48,392 bases of DNA from an uncultured Bacteroidota bacterium (GCA_902586905.1 CACIJH010000009.1:1-48392), one strand, 5' to 3'; shown: positions 26,376 through 35,645, counted from the first letter of the stretch. Made by a program: numbers and translations. The notes: a model not told the origin generated them from the sequence alone.

Positions 26376-26828
26376 TTAAGCAATGGACATCATTCCCCAG
26401 TAGGTGAGGAAGCCCCAAACAATAAAGCGAATGGATTTCCCAATCAACATCCAAGAAGTAACAATGTAGACATTGATACGAAAAAACCCAAGAGCAATTG
26501 CTAATGGATCACCAACCACTGGAGCCCAACTAAAAAAAGCGATTAATCCATCCCAACTTTTAATTTTTGATTGGTAAGATTTTATTTTTTCTTTTGTGAG
26601 TTTGGAATATTTTTCAACGATATCCCACCTGCCAAGCCAACCGAGGTAGTAACTGCTCATACCACCAACCCAACTTCCCAAGGAGGCAACAATAATACTA
26701 GTGGTGAAGTCATAGTTTGTAAGAATAAATAAACTCAGCACAATTTCGGAGGCCAAGGGAATGAGGGTAGCTGCTATAAAACAAGCGACAAAAAGCCCTA
26801 GATACCCCCACTCAGCAAATGTTTCCAA
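26376..26828 (-). CDS. YqaA/DedA-type (VTT domain) membrane protein
   Basis: A 150-residue inner-membrane protein with about four hydrophobic segments. It matches the small YqaA branch of the VTT/SNARE-associated family: LIPLASEIVLSLFIL near residue 25, GSWVGGMSSYYLGWLGRWD near 55, and FFSWAPVVGDPLAIALGFFRIN near 105, which is the conserved re-entrant region. DedA relatives affect membrane lipid or proton balance; for YqaA no substrate is established to my knowledge. It stands alone on the minus strand between two plus-strand exported proteins. Confidence 0.88.
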   Translation of the reverse strand: METFAEWGYLGLFVACFIAATLIPLASEIVLSLFILTNYDFTTSIIVASLGSWVGGMSSYYLGWLGRWDIVEKYSKLTKEKIKSYQSKIKSWDGLIAFFSWAPVVGDPLAIALGFFRINVYIVTSWMLIGKSIRFIVWGFLTYWGMMSIA

Positions 26829-26916
26829 AAAGTTATTTTTATTTAATTAATCTAATTATCTCATTAAATTTATAAAACAAATTTTTAATATTTGAATAAT
26901 TTTAAATTAAATAAAC

Positions 26917-27426
26917 ATGAAAAAAATAATTTTATTCATTACGGCTATTTCAATTTTATCATGTAGCCCTACTAGCGAAAAGCTACCTGACACAAATGGT
27001 TTTGGGCCATTTGAGGGTCAAAGTGTATACCTAGGAGATCAGTCTACAGTTGATGTTTTTATGAAAATAGATGCTGCATGGGCAGCTCGTGATTACGAAA
27101 CCTTAAAAGAGATAATAACAGACGGGGGTCGTTATAACTTTGAAGACGGAACAAGTGTTTCGACAGCCCAAGAATTTGTAGACAAAATCGAATCAGAGTA
27201 CCAATCAAGTGTTGAAAATGACGAAGATTGGGGCTGGAAGACCGTCTATGCTTTTTCTGTCCATCCCAAAGGGTCAGAAGATCCCGCTGCAGATAACCAA
27301 GATGGGCAGTGGGTCAACGCCCAATTTGAAACAGCAGATGCAACTTATATTGAGTGGTATCACATTGTGGATGGAAAATTGAAAACTTGGTATCAAGCAA
27401 AAGGGGGTTATACTTTCTCTGAATAA
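26917..27426 (+). CDS. SnoaL/NTF2-like lipoprotein
   Basis: A 169-residue lipoprotein (MKKIILFITAISILSC, Cys16). The mature part has an NTF2/SnoaL-like pattern: STVDVFMKIDAAWAARDYETLKEIITDGGRYNFEDG, then EFVDKIESEY, ending YIEWYHIVDGKLKTWYQ, where the two-helix start and curved sheet of this fold would lie. Such proteins are small ligand-binding or isomerase-like domains; no catalytic residues can be assigned. It converges with the 28168 gene and has a strong terminator directly behind it. Confidence 0.72.
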   Translation: MKKIILFITAISILSCSPTSEKLPDTNGFGPFEGQSVYLGDQSTVDVFMKIDAAWAARDYETLKEIITDGGRYNFEDGTSVSTAQEFVDKIESEYQSSVENDEDWGWKTVYAFSVHPKGSEDPAADNQDGQWVNAQFETADATYIEWYHIVDGKLKTWYQAKGGYTFSE

Positions 27427-27440
27427 CTTCAGTTTAGAAC

Positions 27441-27473
27441 AAAAAAAACCCACGTATTTCGTGGGGTTTTTTT
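27441..27473 (+). terminator. intrinsic terminator between convergent genes
   Basis: AACCCACG (27448-27454 core) and CGTGGGGTT (27460-27468) form a GC-rich hairpin with A run before and T run after, so it can work in both directions. Confidence 0.85.
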
Positions 27474-27490
27474 GTTATGCAATTATGCTT

Positions 27491-28168
27491 TTAATACGAC
27501 TTGTCAATGTAAATCGTATAGTTTCGAATCGACTGTACCTTCCCACGATTTTGGTAGTATTCAGCCCATTCTTTTTTACGCTCTTGTAGCTCTCTTGTTT
27601 TGGTCATCAGATCTGCCCAGTTTTTATAAGCAACAGCTACCCAGTGAGTTGCGCCTTTGTAGCCCCCAATTTGGTAGGTGCCAAATCCAACAGCACGACC
27701 TTCCATAGTATCAGAAAACTTTTTTACAATCTTGTCATGCGCTGCTTTAAAAGCTCCTTGGTCATATGCAATCAAATCATAGATTTGAACATACTTATAG
27801 TCATCGCTATCATCGCTTTCCCAACTCAAAACATGTCCTGAAGAGCTATGCGTCCAGTCCTCAATATGATTATTGAGTTTTTGTACAAAAGCTTCCCATT
27901 TGTCTTGGTTTACATTCATGGTATCCACACGACCCCAGTTGGCAGGATCTCCATATAGAAGTACGCGGTGCGATGCCTTTTCATTCCCAATGTTGATGGA
28001 TTCGATATTGATTCCACCTGATTTAAATTCTGCTTCTCCCCAAAACTCATCTGTCAAAGCAAAAATGGCATCTTCAGTGCCTCGTTTAGCATCAAATTGA
28101 AATTCCATAAATGCTTGTGAAAATCCTGCTGTCGAAACGAGCAGGATTAAAAAAAGTAGTTTTTTCAT
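27491..28168 (-). CDS. hypothetical exported protein
   Basis: A 225-residue protein with a signal peptide (MKKLLFLILLVSTAGFSQ) that I cannot assign to a family. Two similar-looking halves may be present: HRVLLYGDPANWGRVDTMNV then WEAFVQKLNNHIEDWTHSSSG in the first, and HWVAVAYKNWADLMTKTRELQ then EWAEYYQNRGKVQSIRNYTIYID in the second. This layout is reminiscent of stress-responsive or dimeric alpha-beta barrel proteins. It has no lipidation Cys and no T9SS domain, so a periplasmic location is likely. A TACATTTG -7 box lies 24 bases before the ATG. Confidence 0.7.
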   Translation of the reverse strand: MKKLLFLILLVSTAGFSQAFMEFQFDAKRGTEDAIFALTDEFWGEAEFKSGGINIESINIGNEKASHRVLLYGDPANWGRVDTMNVNQDKWEAFVQKLNNHIEDWTHSSSGHVLSWESDDSDDYKYVQIYDLIAYDQGAFKAAHDKIVKKFSDTMEGRAVGFGTYQIGGYKGATHWVAVAYKNWADLMTKTRELQERKKEWAEYYQNRGKVQSIRNYTIYIDKSY

Positions 28169-28192
28169 TTTGTTTGTTTTTATTTATTCAAA

Positions 28193-28200
28193 CAAATGTA
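28193..28200 (-). promoter_or_regulatory. -7 promoter box for the 28168 gene
   Basis: The minus strand reads TACATTTG, a TAnnTTTG match 24 bases upstream of the ATG at 28168. No -33 TTG is evident. Confidence 0.4.
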
Positions 28201-28298
28201 AAAATTTAAGTGATAATGTTAATTAATAATTAAGTTATTAAAAACAAGCTCATGGTGTTTTGATTTTTTATAGATTTAATAAAATTTAAAACAATAAT

Positions 28299-29186
28299 AT
28301 GAAAAAACTTTACACAATCATTGCCTTATTTTCTATTTCTTTTTTGTCTGCTCAAACTTTATTTTTTAGTGAATATGCAGAAGGATCATCTAATAATAAA
28401 TACTTAGAAATATATAACCCAACAAACGCTGAAATTGATTTGTCAACATATGCCTTTCCAAGCGTCGCTAATGCTCCTGCCGTTGCCGGAGAATACGAAT
28501 ACTGGAATGAATTCCCGGCTGGGGCAACAATAGCTGTTGGCGGGGTTTATGTCATTACTCATGGATCAGCAGATCCTGCAATATTAAATTATAGCAATCA
28601 TACCCACACATATTTATCTAATGGAGATGATGGATACAAGCTAGTAGAGGGTGGTACTTGGAATGATGCAGATAATGATGGTAAGAAAGATGCAGGTGAA
28701 GTTACTGGTTTCACTGTAATCGATGTAATTGGAGATTGGCAAGCTGATCCAGGATCTGGATGGGAAGTTGCTGGTGTAACTAATGCCACAAAAGATCATA
28801 CTCTAGTTAGAAAATTAAGTGTTACAACAGGAAATGCAGATTGGGACGATAGTCGTGGCACTGATTCTGATGATTCAGAGTGGGTAGTTTTAGACAATGA
28901 AACATGGACTTTTCTTGGAAGTCATCCACACACTGACGCATCACTATCAATTTTTGATTTTGGAGACATAAAAATTGATGTTTATCCAAACCCAGTTCAA
29001 ACAAAACTTAACTTCTCTGGTTTAACATCACCTGTTCAAGCAACTGTATTTGATATGCTTGGAAAACGTCAGCTTGAAAGTAAAGTGACTAACACATTGG
29101 ATGTTAGCTCATTAAAATCTGGACTATATATGGTTGAGATTAAAAATGAAAACAGCGCTAAAGTGTTTAATATTTTAAAGAAGTAA
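28299..29186 (+). CDS. lamin-tail-domain protein with T9SS sorting domain
   Basis: A 295-residue secreted protein. A signal peptide (1-18, ending FLSAQ) is followed by a bacterial lamin tail domain: LFFSEYAEGSSNNKYLEIYN, then NAEIDLSTYAFPS and a Trp/Asp-rich region (DNDGKKDAGEVTGFTVIDV). Residues 225-295 form a type A T9SS domain (IDVYPNPVQTKLNFSG, VFDMLGKRQLES, LDVSSLKSGLYMVEI, FNILKK). Lamin-tail domains in Bacteroidota often accompany extracellular nucleases and phosphatases, and an EEP-family enzyme lies immediately convergent. It may bind nucleic acid or act as a surface module; it has no catalytic motif itself. Confidence 0.85.
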   Translation: MKKLYTIIALFSISFLSAQTLFFSEYAEGSSNNKYLEIYNPTNAEIDLSTYAFPSVANAPAVAGEYEYWNEFPAGATIAVGGVYVITHGSADPAILNYSNHTHTYLSNGDDGYKLVEGGTWNDADNDGKKDAGEVTGFTVIDVIGDWQADPGSGWEVAGVTNATKDHTLVRKLSVTTGNADWDDSRGTDSDDSEWVVLDNETWTFLGSHPHTDASLSIFDFGDIKIDVYPNPVQTKLNFSGLTSPVQATVFDMLGKRQLESKVTNTLDVSSLKSGLYMVEIKNENSAKVFNILKK

Positions 29187-29206
29187 ACTTCGTTAGCCAA
29201 TTTTTT

Positions 29207-29235
29207 AAAAGCGGGACTTATGTTCCGCTTTTTTT
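29207..29235 (+). terminator. intrinsic terminator after the lamin-tail gene
   Basis: AAAAGCGG (29207-29214) pairs with CCGCTTTT (29225-29232), followed by T. The A and T runs on both sides allow bidirectional use with the convergent EEP gene. Confidence 0.8.
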
Positions 29236-30274
29236 ATTGCTTTTTTATAAGTAGAGCATAAACAGGGAAGTGATCACTGTAACCACCTGTAAATTTACCA
29301 CCAGCAAAACTTCTAAAAGGATAGCCCTTGTAGCGCCCTTTTTTATTATATAGATAGCTTGGATTAAATATCCCTGCTTTCCAAAAATACCAGTTTGTAT
29401 CGCTTTCATCTAGTAGGCTAGGGCTAACATGGACTTGGTCCAATACGTTCCATTTGTCGCGATAGCAGCTCGTTCCAATCCCTTTCTTATAAAAGGACAT
29501 CATGGGGTTAAAAAAAATACTGTTTTCAGTTACTTCGTTTCGATCACCAACAGCACCCAAAACATCCTCAACACTTTTGTTGTTGGGATCATCATTAAAA
29601 TCACCCATATTGATGATTTTGGCAGTTGGGTTTATGGTACGAATCGAATCAACTGTCTTTCTGTTGAGTTCACCAGCTGCAATGCGCTTTGGCTCGCTTG
29701 TTGCTTGACCACCACTGCGCGAAGGCCAATGATGGACAATCAAATAAATGAGCTCGTTGTCAAGCAATCCCGACACAACCAACTGGTCTCTAGTGAAGTC
29801 ACGATCACCATCAGAATCAAAAAGTGAAAGGAAATATGTTTTAGCTCGTAGAAGGGTAAACTTACTTTTTCGGTACAACAAGCATACATCTATACCACGT
29901 TCGTCTGGAGATTCAAAATGAGCAATTCCATAATTGTATTTCTTTAGCTCAGGTGTTTCTACCAGTCGTTCAACCACATAGCGATTTTCGACTTCGGAAA
30001 GTCCAATGACAGCAGGGGGCCCACCTGTGAGTTCTCGCGCCACATCAGCGATAACAATTGCAGTGTTGGTCAGCTTCTTTTCAAATATATCTTCTGTCCA
30101 ACGATCACGTCCTTCTGGCGTGCGATCATCATCTCTAGTTTTTGGATCGTCATAATGATCAAAAAGGTTTTCAACGTTGTAAAATGCAATGGTTTCAACG
30201 GCATATGTTTGATTTTGCGATCTAGTGTAGAAGAGCGCAAAAAAGAGCAGAATAATTGTTAATGTTTTTTTCAT
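29234..30274 (-). CDS. exported endonuclease/exonuclease/phosphatase family protein
   Basis: A 346-residue exported EEP-fold enzyme of the DNase I/exonuclease III type. After a signal peptide (about 1-20) come AFYNVENLFDHYDDP, the metal-binding GLSEVENRYVVERL (catalytic Glu), the VHHWPSRSGG segment with the active-site His, MGDFNDDPNNKS and a C-terminal GGYSDHFPVYAL with the conserved Ser-Asp-His. Substrates in the family are nucleic acids or phosphoesters. It is divergent from the TonB receptor operon with 61 bases between, and that operon also ends in a nuclease, so extracellular or periplasmic DNA/RNA breakdown is the likely role. Confidence 0.87.
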   Translation of the reverse strand: MKKTLTIILLFFALFYTRSQNQTYAVETIAFYNVENLFDHYDDPKTRDDDRTPEGRDRWTEDIFEKKLTNTAIVIADVARELTGGPPAVIGLSEVENRYVVERLVETPELKKYNYGIAHFESPDERGIDVCLLYRKSKFTLLRAKTYFLSLFDSDGDRDFTRDQLVVSGLLDNELIYLIVHHWPSRSGGQATSEPKRIAAGELNRKTVDSIRTINPTAKIINMGDFNDDPNNKSVEDVLGAVGDRNEVTENSIFFNPMMSFYKKGIGTSCYRDKWNVLDQVHVSPSLLDESDTNWYFWKAGIFNPSYLYNKKGRYKGYPFRSFAGGKFTGGYSDHFPVYALLIKKQ

Positions 30275-30335
30275 AATTATTATTCAATTTTAAATAAAAT
30301 AAATTTAAATTGCTAACAAATTAAAAATCATTTTT

Positions 30336-33050
30336 GTGCGCATTTTTATTTTGTTTTTTCTCTCGTTGAGCGTTGGTTTTGCTCAAAACAATATTTCTGG
30401 GTTGGTTGTAAATCAAGACGGGAAGCCCGTTCAAAATGCACTTGTGCAAGCTCCAGAACTCGCTTTGCAAACCCAATCCGACGAAAACGGAAGCTTTGTA
30501 TTGGATATTTCTTCTGCGGCTTTACTCACTGTTTCGGCAGACTCGTACCAAACCTATGTTGCTGAGGTGTCACCTGGAGACGTGATCACCATTACTCTAC
30601 TTTCTGAAGAGGTTGATGATCTAGATCAATTTTCTGAATCGATGAGTCTGATTACCCTAAGCGACGACGAGCTGAGTGAAGATGACCAAGCAGCTGACAA
30701 TATTTCTGGCTTGCTGCAATCTTCCCGCGATGTGTTTTTGCGAACAGCTGCCTATGAATTCAGTTCATCTTTTTTTAGAGTCAGAGGTCTTGACTCCGAT
30801 TTGGGATCTGTTCGTATGAATGGTGTTCCGATGAATAAGTTCTATAATGGTCGCCCACAATGGAGCAATTGGGGTGGACTCAATGACCTAATGCGCAACC
30901 AAGAGTTTAATGCTGGACTCCAAACATCTGATTATGGATTTGGGGGACTGATTGGTTCAACCAACATTAATACCAAAGCATCTTCATATCGCAGTGGTGT
31001 ACGTGTGACCTATTCTTCATCCAACCGATCCTATGCCAATCGTGTGTTGGTAAGCTATGCAAGTGGTCTCAATACCAAAGGATGGGCTTATGCTTTGGCA
31101 GTGTCCAATCGCTGGGGAGAGTCGGGCTTTAATGATGGGACTTTCTACGACGCCCAATCCTTCATGTTGTCGGTTGAAAAGGTGCTTGAGAATCAAAGTT
31201 TAAATCTTACGTTGATTGCAACTCCCAATCGCAGAGGGAAGTCGTCACCAAACACCCAAGAAGTATATGACCTAATGGGTACGAAGTACAATGAGTATTG
31301 GGGTAATCAAAATGGGGAGCAGCGAAACTCACGAGTCAAAAGACTTGATGAGCCAATTGTAATGCTAAACCATGAAATCCAGTTGTCTCCTACATCCACA
31401 TTACAATCGAGTGTTGCCTACCAATTTGGGGAGCTGGGAAACAGCCGATTTGATTATCCTGGAGGTGCAAATCCAAGCCCAACCTATTATCAAAAATTAC
31501 CGAGTTATTTTCTTGCTGACGCCGATGGACCTGATTATGCTGGTGCCTTCCTTGCACAAGAGCGATTGTTGACTGATGGTCAGATTGATTGGAGTCGTAT
31601 ATACGATGCCAATCTCACTGCAGCCGCTAGTGATTTGCCAGCTGCATATGTATTATATGAAGATCGATCAGATGATACGCAACTCACTCTCAACACTTCT
31701 CTCAAATCCTTTTTATCCGATAAAGTGAGTGTTGTTTTTGCCTTGACTCATCAAGATTTGCAATCGGAAAATTTTGCAGAAATCCAAGATATGATGGGAG
31801 CCTCTCGCTATCTAAACCGCGATTCTTTTGATGGGTATGCTTACAATCTAGAAGACCCAAACGGCACTGCTGGGGTGGGGGATCGATTTAAGTACAATTA
31901 TATTTTTGATGTTCAGCAGACAGAGGCCTTTTTAAAAACCCAATTTTCGTTAAATCGATTTGACGGATTTGCAGCAGGATCATTTAAAAGCACCTCATAC
32001 CAACGCGAAGGACTTTATCGCCATGGCGCTTATGCCGACAATTCATTTGGTAAAGGAAAAAAACTCAGCTTTGATGCCTTTAGTGGAAAAGCTGGATTGA
32101 CATATAAACTCAGTGGAATTCATTTGTTTGATGTCAATGCAGCATGGATGCAGCGCGCACCACACCTGCGAAACACTTATGCCAACTCTAGAGAAAATCA
32201 CTATGTCGTGGGCGAATTAGCTGGGCGTGATCTTGCGCTTGAAGAACTCACTGCTTTTGATGTGAGTTATATTTTACGAGCACCAAAACTCACTGCGCGT
32301 CTCACAGCCTATCACACAGCAATTACCAATGCCAGTGAAATTTCTTTCTTTTTTGCGGAAGGAATTGGAGGAGACACCTCTTCTTTCGTACAAGAGATTT
32401 CACAAAACATCGACAAGGAGTATCAAGGGGTTGAGTTTGGATTCGAAGCCAATGTTCTCCCCGCACTTACGCTCAAGGGAGCTGCTTCGGTTGGGCGTCA
32501 TCTCTATGCCAACGACCCTAGTGTTTACTTGACTTCCGACGACTTTGGATATCTGGATTTTGGTACTGCAAAAATGAAAAACTTACGAATTGCCAATGGC
32601 CCCCAAGAGGCATATTCGGTTGGATTTGAATACAGAGAGAACTATTGGTGGTTTGGTTTCACAACCAACTTCTTCAATCACACTTATGTCGATGCCAGCC
32701 CAATCAATCGTACCCAAAACTTTTTATTGGACAGCGATGGATTGCCTTTTAATGACTATGACCCAGAGTTGGCAAGAAAACTATTACAGCAAGAGGAGTT
32801 TGGCGAATATATGGTATCCAACATTGTGCTGGGGAAATCCTGGCGGATCAATCGAAACTTTTTGGGCTTTTTCTTGAGCGTCAACAACCTATTTGATGAG
32901 GCATTTAAGACTGGTGGATTTGAGCAGTCGAGGAATGCTAATTTCAGAGAACTCCGGCAAGAGTTTTCTTCGCCAAAACGGCAGTTTGGACCAAAGTACT
33001 GGTACGGACGTGGAACGAATTATTTTTTGAATGTATATGTACGATTTTAA
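30336..33050 (+). CDS. TonB-dependent outer-membrane receptor with carboxypeptidase-like domain
   Basis: A 904-residue receptor. It starts at GTG 30336, giving signal peptide MRIFILFFLSLSVGFAQ, then a carboxypeptidase-regulatory-like domain (ISGLVVNQDGKPVQNALVQA), an acidic linker, and a plug domain (FFRVRGLDSDLGSVRMNGVPMN, FGGLIGSTNINTKAS) before the 22-strand barrel, which ends YWYGRGTNYFLNVYVRF with terminal Phe. No in-frame ATG gives a signal peptide. It leads a tight operon (7-base gap, then 3-base gap) with a DUF5689 lipoprotein and endonuclease I, so the ligand is inferred to be a nucleic-acid breakdown product. Confidence 0.88.
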   Translation: MRIFILFFLSLSVGFAQNNISGLVVNQDGKPVQNALVQAPELALQTQSDENGSFVLDISSAALLTVSADSYQTYVAEVSPGDVITITLLSEEVDDLDQFSESMSLITLSDDELSEDDQAADNISGLLQSSRDVFLRTAAYEFSSSFFRVRGLDSDLGSVRMNGVPMNKFYNGRPQWSNWGGLNDLMRNQEFNAGLQTSDYGFGGLIGSTNINTKASSYRSGVRVTYSSSNRSYANRVLVSYASGLNTKGWAYALAVSNRWGESGFNDGTFYDAQSFMLSVEKVLENQSLNLTLIATPNRRGKSSPNTQEVYDLMGTKYNEYWGNQNGEQRNSRVKRLDEPIVMLNHEIQLSPTSTLQSSVAYQFGELGNSRFDYPGGANPSPTYYQKLPSYFLADADGPDYAGAFLAQERLLTDGQIDWSRIYDANLTAAASDLPAAYVLYEDRSDDTQLTLNTSLKSFLSDKVSVVFALTHQDLQSENFAEIQDMMGASRYLNRDSFDGYAYNLEDPNGTAGVGDRFKYNYIFDVQQTEAFLKTQFSLNRFDGFAAGSFKSTSYQREGLYRHGAYADNSFGKGKKLSFDAFSGKAGLTYKLSGIHLFDVNAAWMQRAPHLRNTYANSRENHYVVGELAGRDLALEELTAFDVSYILRAPKLTARLTAYHTAITNASEISFFFAEGIGGDTSSFVQEISQNIDKEYQGVEFGFEANVLPALTLKGAASVGRHLYANDPSVYLTSDDFGYLDFGTAKMKNLRIANGPQEAYSVGFEYRENYWWFGFTTNFFNHTYVDASPINRTQNFLLDSDGLPFNDYDPELARKLLQQEEFGEYMVSNIVLGKSWRINRNFLGFFLSVNNLFDEAFKTGGFEQSRNANFRELRQEFSSPKRQFGPKYWYGRGTNYFLNVYVRF

Positions 33051-33057
33051 AGAAAGT

Positions 33058-34470
33058 ATGATGAAGTTTTTTAGCAGATTTACCCATTTGATAATAGCAG
33101 CTGTGCTGGTTGTTTCCTGTCAACAGGAAGATATTTTTGACATTCCTTATAGTCTTGGCGCAGAGGAAAACCAAATGCTCACCACGCTTTTGTCCGATGT
33201 TGAAAGCGGAACAATGTCGATGGTTTCGATTACTCAATTGAAAGACTTTCGTGTTTCTGGTGAGGCTGTCGAGATTACGTCTGACTTGGTTATGAAGGGC
33301 TATGTGACCTCTTCCGATTCCACAGGCAATTTTTATAAGGAAATCTACGTGCAAGATGATCCCACATCACCCACAGACGCTATACGTCTGTTGATCAATG
33401 TTACAGATTCCTACAATATGTTCAATCTTGGCCGCGAAATATATATTAACCTCAAGGGCTTATACATTGGGGAGTATCGTACAGGAGATGGAGTTATTTC
33501 TATTGGCTCGCTTGATGTGGGTAATGATCGTTTAACTCAGATATCGGAGGCATTGACAAAAAAGCATGTCCTTCGTTCAAACGATACAGCCGATCTTACG
33601 CCAGTTACAGTTCAGTTTTCTCAAATCTCCGATGAGCATGTAGGTATGATGGTTGAGGTTTCTCAAGTGAGTGTTGTTGCTGCTCAGGTAGGACTTCCTT
33701 ATGTTGATCCAGATGACTCGTTTGATACCCAACGTACATTGGAAGCTTGTGAGGGCTTTGGTAAATCAACCTTTATTCTAGAAACGAGTGCTTATGCAAA
33801 CTTTAAACAAAATTTACTACCATCTGGCACAGGTACTGTTCGTGGGATTGTAAGCAAAACCTATGATGGAGACAGCCTTGTTTTGATGTTAAACTCGATA
33901 GATGATGTGAATCTAACAGGTGAGGCTTGTTCTCTTTTAAATATTGATGATTTTGAAAAAGTACTTGATGAAACATTTGACAATGTAGTTGACAACACAA
34001 ATTTTGACTATACAGGTTGGATAAATTATGCCGAAGTTGGTGGAGAATTGTGGACCGAACAATTTTATAGTGGAAATGGATATGTTGAATTTAGTGGATT
34101 CAGAACAGGAGATGATGTAAATATTGGATGGCTTGTAACACCTCCCTTTGATTTAAGTGGAGCAACAAATGCATACATTAATTTTAAATTGGCTCAACAT
34201 CATCTTGATGATGAGGTGAACAACACCCTTGAGGTATTTTTATCAACTGATTTTGATGGGTCTAACGTTGCAGGAGCAACTTGGGAAAAAATCAATGTGC
34301 CCGTTCCTGGTGAAGAAGCGCCCTGGTATGCATTTCAAGATGTTGGATTGGTTGATGTTTCTAGTTACTCTGGGAGCTTATATGTTGCTTTCAAGTATGT
34401 TGGTTCTGGAAATGATACTTCTCTTGATGGAGGTTATTTTGTAGACGATGTACTCTTTCTAAAACAATAG
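33058..34470 (+). CDS. DUF5689 lipoprotein with choice-of-anchor J-like domain
   Basis: A 470-residue surface lipoprotein: MMKFFSRFTHLIIAAVLVVSC with the lipidation Cys and acidic QQEDIFD after it. Residues 50-290 match the DUF5689 family: ITSDLVMKGYVTSSDSTGNFYKEIYVQDD, LGREIYINLKGLYIGEY, with OB-like strands. The rest (ETFDNVVDNTNFDYTGWINYAE, WLVTPPFDLSGATNAYINFK, YVAFKYVGSGNDTSLDGGYFVDDV) is a jelly-roll choice-of-anchor J/cleaved-adhesin domain. The open frame begins at 33031, but that overlaps the receptor and lacks a signal; ATG 33058 or 33061 is better. It probably acts with the preceding TonB receptor as its surface binding partner. Confidence 0.82.
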   Translation: MMKFFSRFTHLIIAAVLVVSCQQEDIFDIPYSLGAEENQMLTTLLSDVESGTMSMVSITQLKDFRVSGEAVEITSDLVMKGYVTSSDSTGNFYKEIYVQDDPTSPTDAIRLLINVTDSYNMFNLGREIYINLKGLYIGEYRTGDGVISIGSLDVGNDRLTQISEALTKKHVLRSNDTADLTPVTVQFSQISDEHVGMMVEVSQVSVVAAQVGLPYVDPDDSFDTQRTLEACEGFGKSTFILETSAYANFKQNLLPSGTGTVRGIVSKTYDGDSLVLMLNSIDDVNLTGEACSLLNIDDFEKVLDETFDNVVDNTNFDYTGWINYAEVGGELWTEQFYSGNGYVEFSGFRTGDDVNIGWLVTPPFDLSGATNAYINFKLAQHHLDDEVNNTLEVFLSTDFDGSNVAGATWEKINVPVPGEEAPWYAFQDVGLVDVSSYSGSLYVAFKYVGSGNDTSLDGGYFVDDVLFLKQ

Positions 34471-34473
34471 TTT

Positions 34474-35520
34474 TTGAGGATTAGTTTTTATACAATTTTA
34501 ACTGCATTCAGTTTCTATATTTCCCTGCAGGCTCAAATTCCTGATGGTTATTATAACTCTGCTGAAAACAAATCCGATCAAGCCCTCCGATCGGCCTTGC
34601 ACAATATTATTGATGATCACACTGATTATCCTTATTCAAGTAGTTCCACTGACACTTGGGATATATTAAAAGATGCAGATGCTGACCCAAACAATGCAAA
34701 CAATGTCATTTTGATCTATACAAGAGAGTCTGTAAACGGACCACAGGAGTATGATGGTTGGAATCGAGAACATGTTTGGGCAAAGTCAAGAGGTGATTTC
34801 GGCACTTCACGTCCAATGGGTACTGACGTTCACAACCTGCGTGCCAGTAACAACAATGTTAATTCTACACGTTCGAATTATAGTTTTGATGATTGCACAA
34901 GTAATAGTTGTGAACAGACCTATGGAAATTCATATAGTAGCTCTGCACTTGTTTTCGAACCCCGTGATGAAGACAAGGGAGATGTTGCGCGTATTATTTT
35001 TTATATGGTTGTACGATATGAAGGAGACAGTGGAGAAGAAGATTTAGAAATGACCGAAAGTATTCTTTCTGTCTCAAGTAAATCCCCTCGTCACGGAGTT
35101 CGCTCGACACTTTTGGAGTGGCACGAATTAGATCCAGTTGATGATTTTGAGCGCAACCGAAACGATGTAATTTACAGTTACCAAGACAATCGAAATCCCT
35201 TTATTGATCACCCAGAGTTAGTTGATTTTTTGTGGGGAGATCAGCAACAAACGTCTTGGAACAGTTCGCTTTCAAATCCTGCGCAACGAGTAGATCGTGA
35301 ATTGTTTGTTCCCAACCCAATCCAAACGAGCTATATCGATATCAATCCAAAACTTAATCCCAACTTCATACAACTTTATGATGTTCAAGGCAAACATATA
35401 AGTCAATCGTCTGGTACAGTAAAACGACTCAAAATGCCAACAGTTTCAGGCATTTATTTTCTGCGATTTGTTTTTGATCAAACAGTGGTGAATAAACGAA
35501 TTGTGGTCAAAGCACTTTAA
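34474..35520 (+). CDS. endonuclease I family secreted nuclease with T9SS-like tail
   Basis: A 348-residue secreted nuclease of the bacterial endonuclease I family. It starts at TTG 34474, 3 bases after the preceding stop, giving signal peptide MRISFYTILTAFSFYISLQAQ. The catalytic core is WNREHVWAKSRGDFG with the active His, then TDVHNLRASNNNVNSTRSN; the family cleaves DNA and often RNA extracellularly. The last 65 residues (FIQLYDVQGKHISQS, MPTVSGIYFLRFVFDQT, VNKRIVVKAL) are a T9SS type A-like domain lacking the canonical VYPNP. It is the last gene of the receptor operon. Confidence 0.87.
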   Translation: MRISFYTILTAFSFYISLQAQIPDGYYNSAENKSDQALRSALHNIIDDHTDYPYSSSSTDTWDILKDADADPNNANNVILIYTRESVNGPQEYDGWNREHVWAKSRGDFGTSRPMGTDVHNLRASNNNVNSTRSNYSFDDCTSNSCEQTYGNSYSSSALVFEPRDEDKGDVARIIFYMVVRYEGDSGEEDLEMTESILSVSSKSPRHGVRSTLLEWHELDPVDDFERNRNDVIYSYQDNRNPFIDHPELVDFLWGDQQQTSWNSSLSNPAQRVDRELFVPNPIQTSYIDINPKLNPNFIQLYDVQGKHISQSSGTVKRLKMPTVSGIYFLRFVFDQTVVNKRIVVKAL

Positions 35521-35645
35521 ACACTTGGTTTATAATTGCTCAAATCATAAAGACTATGGTTGGTCAAGACGACAGAAGTTTACAGCTACCTGACCAAAGC
35601 ATCGAAAAGCAGTTCGTCCAGTCCGCTAGATCTTTTGTAGGTTGC

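Noticed and set aside
35560-35597. TTGGTCA/TGACCAA inverted repeat between endonuclease I and umuD
   Set aside because: The loop is 24 bases and there is no T run, so it is not a convincing terminator for either convergent gene.
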